Under the pieces are notes generated by a model. It was not told the origin of the DNA, did not search any database, and worked only from the letters and a program-made list of their open reading frames with translations. A DNA stretch of 42,787 bases, from positions 1 through 42,787 of the forward strand of contig JAFWJN010000020.1 of assembly GCA_017514685.1 (NCBI GenBank), read 5' to 3'. The translations under genes and the position numbers were made by a program. Source of the DNA: Clostridia bacterium (lineage in GTDB: Bacteria; Bacillota; Clostridia; Christensenellales; CAG-138). Shown piece by piece: positions 1-6,925 of this stretch (position 1 is its first letter; each line of letters opens with the position of its first letter).

Positions 1-1
1 A

Positions 2-91
2 CGAAGGACTGAAAAAGATCAGTTCCTGAGAGACCATAAGAAACGTAGGGCCGGGCGAGCCCGAACGGAAACGCCTGTGGAGACCGTGTAA
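2..91 (+). CDS. tnpB: TnpB, IS200/IS605-family RNA-guided nuclease, C-terminal 29 residues (partial)
   Basis: The frame is open from the window edge to TAA at 89-91. It encodes a basic tail ending in RAGRARTETPVETV. Tails of this kind (GRARTETPVET) are characteristic of OrfB/TnpB proteins of the IS200/IS605 family, where the end of the gene overlaps the transposon right end and the guide (omega) RNA. The catalytic RuvC-like and zinc-finger parts would lie upstream of the window, so it is not known whether the gene is intact. The call rests on the tail motif and on the right-end hairpin that follows. Confidence 0.7.
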   Translation, partial: RRTEKDQFLRDHKKRRAGRARTETPVETV

Positions 92-165
92 GACTTCCCT
101 TGGGAAGCAGTGATCTATGAAGCAGGAATCCCCCATCTTCTAAAGTGGTGGGAGAACGTCAATGA
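92..165 (+). mobile_element. IS200/IS605-type right end and omega-RNA scaffold 3' part
   Basis: Immediately after the tnpB stop come two small hairpins: CTTCC/GGAAG at 94-107, and CCCCCA/TGGTGGG at 130-152 with one bulged T. A GTCAA motif follows at 158-162. This is the usual layout of the right end of IS605-group elements, in which the sequence just past the end acts as guide in the TnpB RNA. The exact end is inferred from the motif. The left end is outside the window. Confidence 0.6.
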
Positions 166-178
166 ATTCTATCAGGGG

Positions 179-216
179 AAAAAGCCCAAAAAACACGATA
201 AAACGGGCTTTTTTTT
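179..216 (+). terminator. Intrinsic terminator after the IS end
   Basis: AAAAAGCCC (179-187) pairs with GGGCTTTTT (205-213) across a 17-base loop and is followed by more T. The A-run on the left arm means it could also work on the minus strand. It separates the IS remnant from the regulator gene. Confidence 0.65.
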
Positions 217-219
217 CTA

Positions 220-248
220 TTGACGGATATTATAAAAAATGATATATT
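220..248 (+). promoter_or_regulatory. Promoter of the XRE regulator gene
   Basis: TTGACG (220-225), a 17-base spacer and TATATT (243-248). Transcription should begin near 255, directly before the inverted repeat at 257-289. Confidence 0.65.
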
Positions 249-256
249 ATTTGCGT

Positions 257-289
257 TCTATAGGAAAAAGAAATCTGTGCTCCTATAGA
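257..289 (+). repeat. Inverted repeat TCTATAGGA/TCCTATAGA between promoter and XRE gene
   Basis: A perfect 9-base inverted repeat has arms at 257-265 and 281-289. Each arm contains the self-complementary hexamer CTATAG, and the two hexamers are 25 bases apart. It lies at the predicted transcription start of the regulator gene, so it may be a two-site operator for the regulator itself or a 5'-UTR hairpin. The operator role is inferred. Confidence 0.5.
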
Positions 290-306
290 TTGCGAGGAGA
301 AGACCC

Positions 307-699
307 ATGGATGAATTGACTACAGTAATTAAGAATGAGATCAAGCGGCAATACCGTAGCGTTCGTCAATTCTCGATGGCGATTGGCGTACCGCAATCGA
401 CCATCGTGACTGCACTGCAGAAGGGAATCGGAGGAACTTCATTTTCAACGATTGTTTCCATCTGCAAAACTCTGGGCATTAAGCCGGCGTTCGGGGATCA
501 GTCTGATATGTACCTTGATCGTGATGCACGTACCCTGCTGGAGCGTTATATGCTTCTGGATGACAGAGGAAAACTGACCGTTCGTGCGCTGACTGAAGTG
601 GAAGTACTTCGTGCAACGAATGATCCGCTTTACTATGAGTTGGGTAAGCAGCTGGATTCTTTGACATCCAGAACACCCTCCTCAAATCCGGAAGAATAA
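307..699 (+). CDS. XRE-family helix-turn-helix transcriptional regulator
   Basis: This 130-residue protein has an N-terminal Cro/CI-type HTH at about residues 14-60. It shows the pattern RQFSMAIGVPQSTI...GTSFSTIVSICKTLGI, meaning a first helix, a recognition helix after VPQST and the usual later SIxxICKxLGI helix. The C-terminal half (LLERYMLLDDRGKLTV) resembles the short helical tail common in phage-like repressors of Bacillota. A GAGGAG ribosome binding site at 293-298 supports the ATG at 307. The gene stands alone between two terminators, next to an IS end. Its target is unknown, but the inverted repeat at 257-289 in its own leader makes self-regulation plausible. No ligand-binding or protease domain is visible. 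Confidence 0.75.
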   Translation: MDELTTVIKNEIKRQYRSVRQFSMAIGVPQSTIVTALQKGIGGTSFSTIVSICKTLGIKPAFGDQSDMYLDRDARTLLERYMLLDDRGKLTVRALTEVEVLRATNDPLYYELGKQLDSLTSRTPSSNPEE

Positions 700-731
700 A
701 GATCAGGCTTCAGGAAACAACAACTCGGAAT

Positions 732-757
732 AGCAGCGCGTAATTGTGCTGCTTTTT
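732..757 (+). terminator. Intrinsic terminator of the XRE gene
   Basis: AGCAGCGC (732-739) and GTGCTGCT (746-753) form an 8-pair stem with one G-U pair. The loop is 6 bases and a T-run ends at 757. Confidence 0.75.
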
Positions 758-782
758 CTGTTGAATTAAGGGAACGCAAGGG

Positions 783-840
783 ACAGCATCGGCTGTTTTT
801 CAGCGTTTTTACGACCTGCCGGGATGGATGCTGTTCTTTT
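783..840 (+). terminator. Second, weaker terminator-like inverted repeat before acpP
   Basis: ACAGCATC (783-790) pairs with GATGCTGT (827-834), followed by TCTTTTT. The wide 36-base interior contains a smaller GCTG/CAGC hairpin. It may back up the terminator at 732-757 and shield the acpP promoter at 845. The long loop makes it uncertain. Confidence 0.35.
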
Positions 841-844
841 TCGG

Positions 845-873
845 TTGACAAAAGATAGAGAAACAGATAAAAT
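845..873 (+). promoter_or_regulatory. Promoter of acpP
   Basis: Consensus TTGACA (845-850), a 17-base spacer and TAAAAT (868-873). The expected start near 880 leaves a short leader of about 36 bases. No sequence resembling a FapR operator was seen around it. Confidence 0.75.
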
Positions 874-915
874 ATGCCGTAGATGAAAACCCAAAGGGAG
901 ATTAGGAGTATAAAT

Positions 916-1137
916 ATGGTATTTGAAAAAGTATGTCAGATCATTGCAAATCAGCTTGACCTGGATCCTGCAGAAATTACGATGGACAGCAATCTGATTG
1001 AGGATCTGCGCGCGGATTCTCTTGATATCGTAGAACTCGTTATGGACATGGAGCAGGAATTCGATGTTGAGATTCCGGATGAGGAACTGCCCAAGGTTCA
1101 GACGGTCGGAGATATTGTCCGCTATCTGGAAAAATAA
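916..1137 (+). CDS. acpP: Acyl carrier protein
   Basis: A 73-residue acidic helical protein, the usual ACP length. It carries the growing acyl chain on 4'-phosphopantetheine during cytoplasmic type II fatty-acid synthesis and phospholipid precursor supply. The attachment site is Ser35 in the motif [10 protein letters not shown], followed by the expected acidic recognition helix ([16 protein letters not shown]). The ATG at 916 is chosen because TAGGAG lies at 903-908 and it gives the standard N-terminus MVFEKV. An ATG at 883 in the same frame would add 11 atypical residues and lies almost at the predicted transcription start. In Bacillus acpP is preceded by fab genes and followed by rnc. Here the fab genes are absent upstream and acpP has its own promoter and terminator. 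Confidence 0.97.
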   Translation: MVFEKVCQIIANQLDLDPAEITMDSNLIEDLRADSLDIVELVMDMEQEFDVEIPDEELPKVQTVGDIVRYLEK

Positions 1138-1158
1138 GAACAGACTGTTAGCAGGCAT

Positions 1159-1183
1159 GCCCGCACCAACGTGCGGGCTTTTT
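1159..1183 (+). terminator. Intrinsic terminator of acpP
   Basis: GCCCGCAC (1159-1166), loop CAAC, GTGCGGGC (1171-1178) and a T5 run. This is a perfect 8-pair GC-rich stem. It would insulate acpP from rnc or reduce read-through into it. Confidence 0.9.
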
Positions 1184-1194
1184 GTGAAAATAGA

Positions 1195-1241
1195 TACTGT
1201 TCCCAAACCGTTTCCTATAGGGGAACTGCTTGGGAACGGTA
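1195..1241 (+). promoter_or_regulatory. Long imperfect hairpin in the rnc leader
   Basis: TACTGTTCCCAA (1195-1206) pairs over 12 bases with TTGGGAACGGTA (1230-1241), with one wobble. Inside it GTTTCC (1210-1215) pairs with GGGAAC (1221-1226) after a small internal loop. The result is a near-continuous stem of about 18-20 pairs that stops two bases before the AAGAGGA ribosome binding site of rnc. It lacks a T-run, so it is not a terminator. In Escherichia coli RNase III cuts a hairpin in its own leader, and this one is placed and sized for the same control. The function is inferred. Confidence 0.55.
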
Positions 1242-1256
1242 CAAAGAGGATAATCA

Positions 1257-1964
1257 ATGAATACCGAACATGTAAAAGAACTGGAAGCCGCAATCGGCTA
1301 TACCTTTCTCAACAGCGCATATCTGGAACAGGCGCTGACGCATTCTTCTTTCCACAAAGCAGAAAAAGGAAAACACGAGTCGAAGGACAATGAACGAATG
1401 GAGTTTCTCGGGGACGCAGTGCTGGAGCTCTGCGTGTCTGAGGAATTGTTTTTGCGCTTTCCCGGAATGAAAGAAGGACAGATGTCCCAGACGCGGGCAA
1501 GCATTGTCTGTGAATCAGCATTGTCTCAGGCAGCGCATCAGATTGGTCTCGGCGCATATCTGAAACTGGGACACGGCGAGGAACTCGGCGGAGGCAGGAA
1601 CAAGCCTTCCATTTTGTCGGATGCATTTGAGGCACTGATCTGCGCGATCTATCTGGACAGCGGATTTGAACAGGCAAAAGCATTTGTTCACAGAACAGTT
1701 CTTCCGCTTCTGGATATGAATCCTCATCAGGCTGCGGAGAAGGATTACAAGACTCGTCTGCAGGAAAAAATTCATCAGAGGACACATGGAAAGCAGGTTC
1801 AGTATCTTCTTCTGAAGGAAGAAGGCCCCGATCACAAGAAGACATTTACAATGGCGGTTGAACTGGAAGGAACCGTTCTCGGAACCGGAACAGGAAACTC
1901 CAAACAGAGCGCAGGTCAGGCGGCAGCGAAGTATGCGCTGGAGCAGATGGGTGAATCAATATGA
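1257..1964 (+). CDS. rnc: Ribonuclease III
   Basis: A 235-residue double-strand-specific endoribonuclease that matures rRNA and processes structured mRNAs in the cytoplasm. The signature NERMEFLGDAVLEL is at residues 45-58 with catalytic Glu49 and Asp53. The second acidic pair is Asp123 and Glu126 in LSDAFEALI. A double-stranded RNA binding domain runs from about residue 160 (DYKTRLQEKIHQ) to the end (GTGNSKQSAGQAAAKYAL). The length is standard. A ribosome binding site AAGAGGA at 1244-1250 supports the ATG at 1257. The stop overlaps the smc start in ATGA. A leader hairpin at 1195-1241 may be its own substrate. Confidence 0.97.
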   Translation: MNTEHVKELEAAIGYTFLNSAYLEQALTHSSFHKAEKGKHESKDNERMEFLGDAVLELCVSEELFLRFPGMKEGQMSQTRASIVCESALSQAAHQIGLGAYLKLGHGEELGGGRNKPSILSDAFEALICAIYLDSGFEQAKAFVHRTVLPLLDMNPHQAAEKDYKTRLQEKIHQRTHGKQVQYLLLKEEGPDHKKTFTMAVELEGTVLGTGTGNSKQSAGQAAAKYALEQMGESI

Positions 1965-4900
1965 GACTGACAAGGCTGGATATATCGGGATTTAAATCCT
2001 TCGCAAAAAAAACGGAACTCCAGTTCGGAGACGGCATCACTGCCGTTATCGGCCCAAACGGGAGCGGAAAGAGCAATATCGCGGATGCCGTGCGCTGGGT
2101 GCTGGGTGAGCAAAGCGCAAAGGCACTTCGCGGGACAAAAATGGAAGACGTTATTTTCAACGGAACACAGACCCGCAGACCGCAGTCCATGTGTGAAGTC
2201 ACATTGACATTCGATAATTCAGACCATAAACTGCAGACGGAATATCAGGAAGTAGCCGTAACCCGCAGAATGTATCGCTCCGGTGAGAGTGAATATGTGC
2301 TGAACGGAAAAACCTGCCGTCTGAAAGATATTATGGAACTGTTCCGTGATACCGGTATCGGGAAGGACGGCTATTCGATCATTTCTCAGGGAAAAGTCGA
2401 TGAGATCCTGTCCAATAAATCAAATGACAGGCGCGTAGCTTTGGAAGAAGCCGCAGGCGTAACGCGTTACCGTGCCAGAAAAGAAGAGGCGGAACGGAAA
2501 CTGGATGCAACCGAGAAAAATATGGAAAGATTGCTGGACCTGCTCCAGGAACTCGGTGACCGGCTTGGACCGCTTGAAGAGCAGAGTGCGGCTGCCCGTA
2601 AGTTTTTAAAACTCCGGGAGGAATTGAAAGACCTGGATGTGAATATGTTCCTCTATCAGACCGACCGGCAGAAGGAACGTCTTGCGGCGCTGAAAGAAAC
2701 GGCTGAGCAGCTGGAACATGAACTCGCAGTCAATGCCGAGAGCGACAGAAATCTTTCCGGACAGTCATCCGAACTGGAGGAGCAGGTTCGTTCGCTGGAT
2801 GAACGGCTCTCGGAACAGCAGGCGAAACTGATCGAGATGCTTTCCGGCGTGGAAGCGCATGTCGGGGAGAGCAACATTCTGGTAGAACGCCGGGATCATG
2901 CGAAAAAAGAAACGGAAAGAATCACCGGTGAGAAGGATACTCTCAAAGAACAAATTGAAGAACTGACCGGACTGATTGAAAAGAACAGGATCAGCGAGGA
3001 AGAAATACAAAAACGCGCAGAGACGGACGAGAAGATCAATGCAATAGCGCGAGCGGTATCGGAAATGGATACGCAGATCGTAGCAAAAGAGCAATCGATC
3101 GAGGAAGCCAAGAACGCAATGATGGAAGCCATGAACCGTCTGGCGGACGCGAAAAGCGATCTGACGCGTTTCGAAACGATGAAAGCATCGCTGAATGACC
3201 GCCTTACGGCTTTGGAGAACGAGGAAGCATCCGCGAAAGAAAAAACGCAGGCGCTGGAAGAGGAACTTTCCGAAGCGGCGAAAAAACTTGAAGAAATTGA
3301 ATCGATCCATCGCGAGCATGTAAAAGAGCATAAAGAAGCGCAGGCAAATCGGCTGAAACTCGAGTCTGATTATCTTGCTGTACAGGAAGAACTCAGAATG
3401 GCTGAGCAGAACGAGGGAGCTCTGACTAGCCGTGAGCATGTGCTGAGGGATATGATGCGTTCCCATGAAGGATATCAGAACAGCGTCAAAGCGCTCATGC
3501 AGGCGGCGGACAAGGATGAAAACCTTCATAAATGCATTATTGGCGCAGTGGCGGAGCTGCTTCGGGTGCCAAAGGAATATGAGACAGCAATCGGAATGGC
3601 GCTTGGCGGTTCCATGCAGAATCTTGTCACGCAAAGCGCGGAAGACGGAAAAACCGTCATTGAATACGCGAGGAAAAATGATCTCGGACGGATCACCCTG
3701 CTTCCGCTGTCCATGCTAGTTCCGAATCCGCTCACAGACCGGGAGAGGGAATTTTTGAATCATCCCGGAGTTATCGGTCTTGCCAGCGAACTCGTCACGT
3801 GCGGCAAAGACCTTGAAATCGTAGCGGATTATCTCCTGGGAAGAACCGTAATCGTTAAAAATCTGGACAGCGGTATCGCGCTGAAAAAACAGTCAAAGAA
3901 TATCTTCCATATTGCGACCCTCCAGGGTGATTTTCTGTCAACCGGAGGCACAATGACCGGCGGAAGCGTCAAGAAAGCAAGTTATTCGCTCCTCGGCCGT
4001 GAGCGTGAAATCGAAGAGGTTTCCGCGCTCCGGAAAGCAGCGCTGAAGACCGTGGATCGGAAGCGGGAAGAAATCGAAGCATTGAAGAAGCAGATTCTTC
4101 TTGCGGATACCCAGACGGAAGCGTTCCTGAATGAGACACATGCGGATGAACTGGCGCTGGTCAAGCAGAACGAGCAGCATGATATCATCGCTCGTGACCT
4201 GAATGACGCACGTCAGGCGCTGAAAGAAGTATGTGAAGAACGGGAAGACATCCTGTCAAGCCTGAAAGAAATCGAACGGAGAAAAGAAGCGTCGACTTCC
4301 GTGCAGGCAGATATCGAACAGAAGAACACGGTATCCAGGGCCGAGATCATTCAGGAGCAGCAAAAACTGAATGCTCTTCGCGCGGAACGTGAGAAGCAGA
4401 ATAATGAACTCACGGAGATCAAGATCGTCCGGACGGCGATGCAGAAGGAAGATGATGCGAGACAGGCTGAAATGCACCGTCTCATGAGAGATCAGGCTCT
4501 GTCCGCGCAAAAGATAGAATCCTTTGAAGCTGAACTTCTGACCCTTGCAGAACAGATTGAGAATGCGGATGCCAGGCTGGCTGAAATGGAAAAAGGAATT
4601 GCCGGGGAGCAGGATGAACTGAAGACTGCAAAGGAAGAGCAGCAGCGGCTGGAAAAAGAACGCCAGCGCGCGAGTGAACTTCTGTCACAGTTCCGGCAGC
4701 GGAAAGACGAACTGGCAGAATCCTATCGTCAGACAGGCGACCGAAAGCATAAAACAGAGATCACGATCGACCGAATCGAACTGGAATGCAGGCAGATGGC
4801 GGACAGGATCTTCAACGATTATGAACTGACATATGAGAATGCGCTGCCGATGAGGCATGACTTTGCGGTCGGCGCGACTTCCGCAAGAATCAATGCGCTG

Positions 4901-5521
4901 AAGAACGAGATCAGAGGACTCGGCGATATCAACGTTTCAGCAATCGAGGATTACAAGAGCGTATCGGAACGGCATAGTTCCTTAAAGACCCAGTATGAAG
5001 ACCTGGAGAAGGCGAAGGAAGATCTGTATACGCTGATTGCTCAGATCACGAGGCAGATGGAAACTACATTTACCACGGAGTTCGAGAAGGTCCAGAAGAG
5101 CTTTTCGGAAGTGTTCATCCAGCTGTTTGGCGGCGGGCACGCGGAGCTGCGTCTTGCGAACAAATCCGATGTCCTGAACTGCGACATCGACATCATCGCG
5201 CAGCCGCCGGGAAAGAAACTGCAGCTGCTGTCGCTTCTGTCGGGTGGAGAACGTGCTCTGACGGCAATCGCGCTTCTGTTCGCAATGCTCAGAATCAAAG
5301 CTCCGGCATTCTGCGTCCTGGATGAGATCGAGACCTCGCTGGATGAAGAGAACGTTTCGAAATTTGCAGAATATCTGACCAATTATTCCAAAGAGACCCA
5401 GTTTATCATGATTACGCACCGGAAGGGCAGCATGGAGGTCTGTAATACGCTTTACGGCGTGGCAATGGAGGAGAAAGGCGTGAGTTCCATTGTCTCTGCC
5501 AGATTCGGAGAGACAGCGTAA
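1961..5521 (+). CDS. smc: Chromosome segregation ATPase SMC
   Basis: A 1186-residue condensin subunit, standard length, that dimerises at its hinge and organises the origin region with ScpA and ScpB. Walker A is GPNGSGKSN at about residue 31. Two long coiled coils (about 165-500 and 670-1015) flank the hinge at about 515-665, where GTMTGGS is recognisable. The ABC signature LLSGGERALTAIAL and Walker B FCVLDEIETSLDEENV lie near the C-terminus, followed by ITHRKGSMEVCNTLYGVAM. The D-loop reads TSLDE where AALDE is more usual. The start overlaps the rnc stop by four bases, so translation is probably coupled. scpA and scpB are not nearby. Confidence 0.97.
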   Translation: MRLTRLDISGFKSFAKKTELQFGDGITAVIGPNGSGKSNIADAVRWVLGEQSAKALRGTKMEDVIFNGTQTRRPQSMCEVTLTFDNSDHKLQTEYQEVAVTRRMYRSGESEYVLNGKTCRLKDIMELFRDTGIGKDGYSIISQGKVDEILSNKSNDRRVALEEAAGVTRYRARKEEAERKLDATEKNMERLLDLLQELGDRLGPLEEQSAAARKFLKLREELKDLDVNMFLYQTDRQKERLAALKETAEQLEHELAVNAESDRNLSGQSSELEEQVRSLDERLSEQQAKLIEMLSGVEAHVGESNILVERRDHAKKETERITGEKDTLKEQIEELTGLIEKNRISEEEIQKRAETDEKINAIARAVSEMDTQIVAKEQSIEEAKNAMMEAMNRLADAKSDLTRFETMKASLNDRLTALENEEASAKEKTQALEEELSEAAKKLEEIESIHREHVKEHKEAQANRLKLESDYLAVQEELRMAEQNEGALTSREHVLRDMMRSHEGYQNSVKALMQAADKDENLHKCIIGAVAELLRVPKEYETAIGMALGGSMQNLVTQSAEDGKTVIEYARKNDLGRITLLPLSMLVPNPLTDREREFLNHPGVIGLASELVTCGKDLEIVADYLLGRTVIVKNLDSGIALKKQSKNIFHIATLQGDFLSTGGTMTGGSVKKASYSLLGREREIEEVSALRKAALKTVDRKREEIEALKKQILLADTQTEAFLNETHADELALVKQNEQHDIIARDLNDARQALKEVCEEREDILSSLKEIERRKEASTSVQADIEQKNTVSRAEIIQEQQKLNALRAEREKQNNELTEIKIVRTAMQKEDDARQAEMHRLMRDQALSAQKIESFEAELLTLAEQIENADARLAEMEKGIAGEQDELKTAKEEQQRLEKERQRASELLSQFRQRKDELAESYRQTGDRKHKTEITIDRIELECRQMADRIFNDYELTYENALPMRHDFAVGATSARINALKNEIRGLGDINVSAIEDYKSVSERHSSLKTQYEDLEKAKEDLYTLIAQITRQMETTFTTEFEKVQKSFSEVFIQLFGGGHAELRLANKSDVLNCDIDIIAQPPGKKLQLLSLLSGGERALTAIALLFAMLRIKAPAFCVLDEIETSLDEENVSKFAEYLTNYSKETQFIMITHRKGSMEVCNTLYGVAMEEKGVSSIVSARFGETA

Positions 5522-5567
5522 AGAAACCCATTTGCAAAAGTGCAGAACAGGGAAAGGAATTATAGAA

Positions 5568-6467
5568 ATGGAAAAGAAAAAAAGCTGGTTCAGCAGGCTG
5601 AAGGAAGGTCTGACAAAAACAAACAGCTGGTTTGCGGGACTGTTCGGAAGTGAGAGAATCAATGAAGAGTTCTACGAGGAACTGGAAGAAGCGCTGATTC
5701 TGGCTGACATGGGAATGGAGACGGCGGAAAAACTGCTGGATCAGCTCAGAGAGCGCGTCAAGCGTGAAAAACTGACCGCAAGGGATGAAGCAAAAGAAGC
5801 ATTGATACAGCTGATTGCAGAGTCTCTTCAGCATGAAACCGGTTTTTTGGCAGACAATGGTCCCTGCGCGGTGCTGATCGTTGGAGTGAACGGTGTCGGA
5901 AAAACCACGACAATCGGAAAGATCGCTCATCTGTATAAGGAACAGGGCAGATCGCCGATGATTGCGGCGGCGGACACGTTCCGTGCGGCAGCTGCGGAAC
6001 AGCTCGGTGAATGGGCACAGCGTTCCGGATGTCCCATGGTACGCCATCAGGAAGGCGCGGATCCCGCAGCGGTCGTATTTGACGCAATCGCCTCCAGCAG
6101 GGCAAAGGGATGCGATCTGCTGCTGATCGATACTGCAGGACGGCTGCATAACAAGAAGAATCTGATGAATGAGCTTTCCAAGATTCGCAGGGTAATTGCG
6201 CGGGAAATGCCCGATACACCGTGCGAAGTTCTGCTTGTTCTGGATGCTACAACCGGTCAGAACGCGACAGCGCAGGCAAAAGCGTTTATGGAAGTCTGTG
6301 ACCTGACGGGTGTTGTTCTGACAAAGCTGGATGGAACGGCAAAAGGAGGCGTCACGGTTCAGATTCATGATACCCTTCATGTACCGGTAAGGTTCATCGG
6401 AGTAGGGGAAGGAATCGATGATCTCCAGAGATTTAACGCGGAAGAATTCAGCAAGGCACTCTTGTAA
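5568..6467 (+). CDS. ftsY: Signal recognition particle receptor FtsY
   Basis: A 299-residue SRP GTPase that docks ribosome-SRP complexes at the membrane for co-translational insertion. It has a short basic N-terminus (MEKKKSWFSRL), an N domain to about residue 95 and a G domain with GVNGVGKT (106-113), AADTFRAAAAEQL, DTAGR and TKLDGTAKGG. It lacks the long acidic A domain of enterobacterial FtsY, as is normal in Gram-positives. The ATG at 5568 is preferred because GGAAAGGAA lies at 5551-5559 and the smc stop is at 5521. An in-frame ATG at 5490 would lie inside smc. It follows smc and precedes the YlxM-Ffh genes, which encode its partner. Confidence 0.96.
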   Translation: MEKKKSWFSRLKEGLTKTNSWFAGLFGSERINEEFYEELEEALILADMGMETAEKLLDQLRERVKREKLTARDEAKEALIQLIAESLQHETGFLADNGPCAVLIVGVNGVGKTTTIGKIAHLYKEQGRSPMIAAADTFRAAAAEQLGEWAQRSGCPMVRHQEGADPAAVVFDAIASSRAKGCDLLLIDTAGRLHNKKNLMNELSKIRRVIAREMPDTPCEVLLVLDATTGQNATAQAKAFMEVCDLTGVVLTKLDGTAKGGVTVQIHDTLHVPVRFIGVGEGIDDLQRFNAEEFSKALL

Positions 6468-6507
6468 CGGGAGAGGAAACAGCTTTTGCAAAAATAGTAT
6501 AAAATGC

Positions 6508-6535
6508 TTGACAATCAGGCAGAACCATGTATAAT
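6508..6535 (+). promoter_or_regulatory. Promoter of the ylxM-ffh-rpsP operon
   Basis: Perfect TTGACA (6508-6513), a 16-base spacer and perfect TATAAT (6530-6535). The start of transcription should fall at about 6541-6543, at the first base of the inverted repeat 6540-6569. This is one of the strongest promoters in the window. Confidence 0.8.
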
Positions 6536-6539
6536 GAAC

Positions 6540-6569
6540 AAGGTGTAAAGCAAAAATACTTTACACCTT
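6540..6569 (+). repeat. Perfect 11-bp inverted repeat at the 5' end of the ylxM mRNA
   Basis: AAGGTGTAAAG (6540-6550) and CTTTACACCTT (6559-6569) with an 8-base loop. It begins at the predicted transcription start and ends next to the GAGG ribosome binding site (6570-6573) of ylxM. As RNA it would form a 5'-terminal hairpin, which could stabilise the mRNA or limit ribosome access. As DNA it could be an operator. No T-run follows, so it is not a terminator. Confidence 0.6.
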
Positions 6570-6579
6570 GAGGTTTTTT

Positions 6580-6924
6580 ATGGATCGGATTTTTGAACTC
6601 GGCAGGCTGCTGGACATCTACGGCTCGCTGCTGACAGACCGGCAGAGGGAAGTTGTGGATCTTTACGCGAACGAAAATTATTCGCTCGCGGAAATCGCAG
6701 AACATACGGGTGTTTCACGGCAAGCTGTCCGTGACCTTCTGGTGCGTGCGGAAAGTATTCTTCACGGCTACGAGGTCAAGCTGAGGATTTCCGAAAAGCA
6801 GATTCAACAGAATACGATTCTGATGTCGATGGAGCGACGGTTTCACGATGTGGAACTGCAGCCGGCGGATCGGGATGCGTTTGATGGATATCTGCTGACT
6901 TTGAACGAGATCTGGGAGGACTGA
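6580..6924 (+). CDS. ylxM: YlxM/p13-family SRP-associated DNA-binding-like protein
   Basis: A 114-residue protein with a sigma-70 region-4-like helix-turn-helix. TDRQREVVDLYANENYSLAEIAEHTGVSRQAVRDLL contains the two helices and turn. The YlxM family is encoded with ffh across Bacillota, and in Streptococcus a homologue stimulates SRP GTPase activity. Here the gene ends two bases before ffh starts (6926). The ATG at 6580 has GAGG at 6570-6573 and yields MDRIFELGRLLDIYGSLLT, the usual beginning. A TTG at 6568 would lie in the hairpin and adds only four residues. It is the first gene of the ffh-rpsP-khpA-rimM-trmD operon. Confidence 0.88.
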   Translation: MDRIFELGRLLDIYGSLLTDRQREVVDLYANENYSLAEIAEHTGVSRQAVRDLLVRAESILHGYEVKLRISEKQIQQNTILMSMERRFHDVELQPADRDAFDGYLLTLNEIWED

Positions 6925-6925
6925 C

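Noticed and set aside
883-915. Upstream ATG for acpP
   Set aside because: It lies almost at the predicted transcription start without a ribosome binding site, and ATG 916 yields the standard ACP N-terminus.
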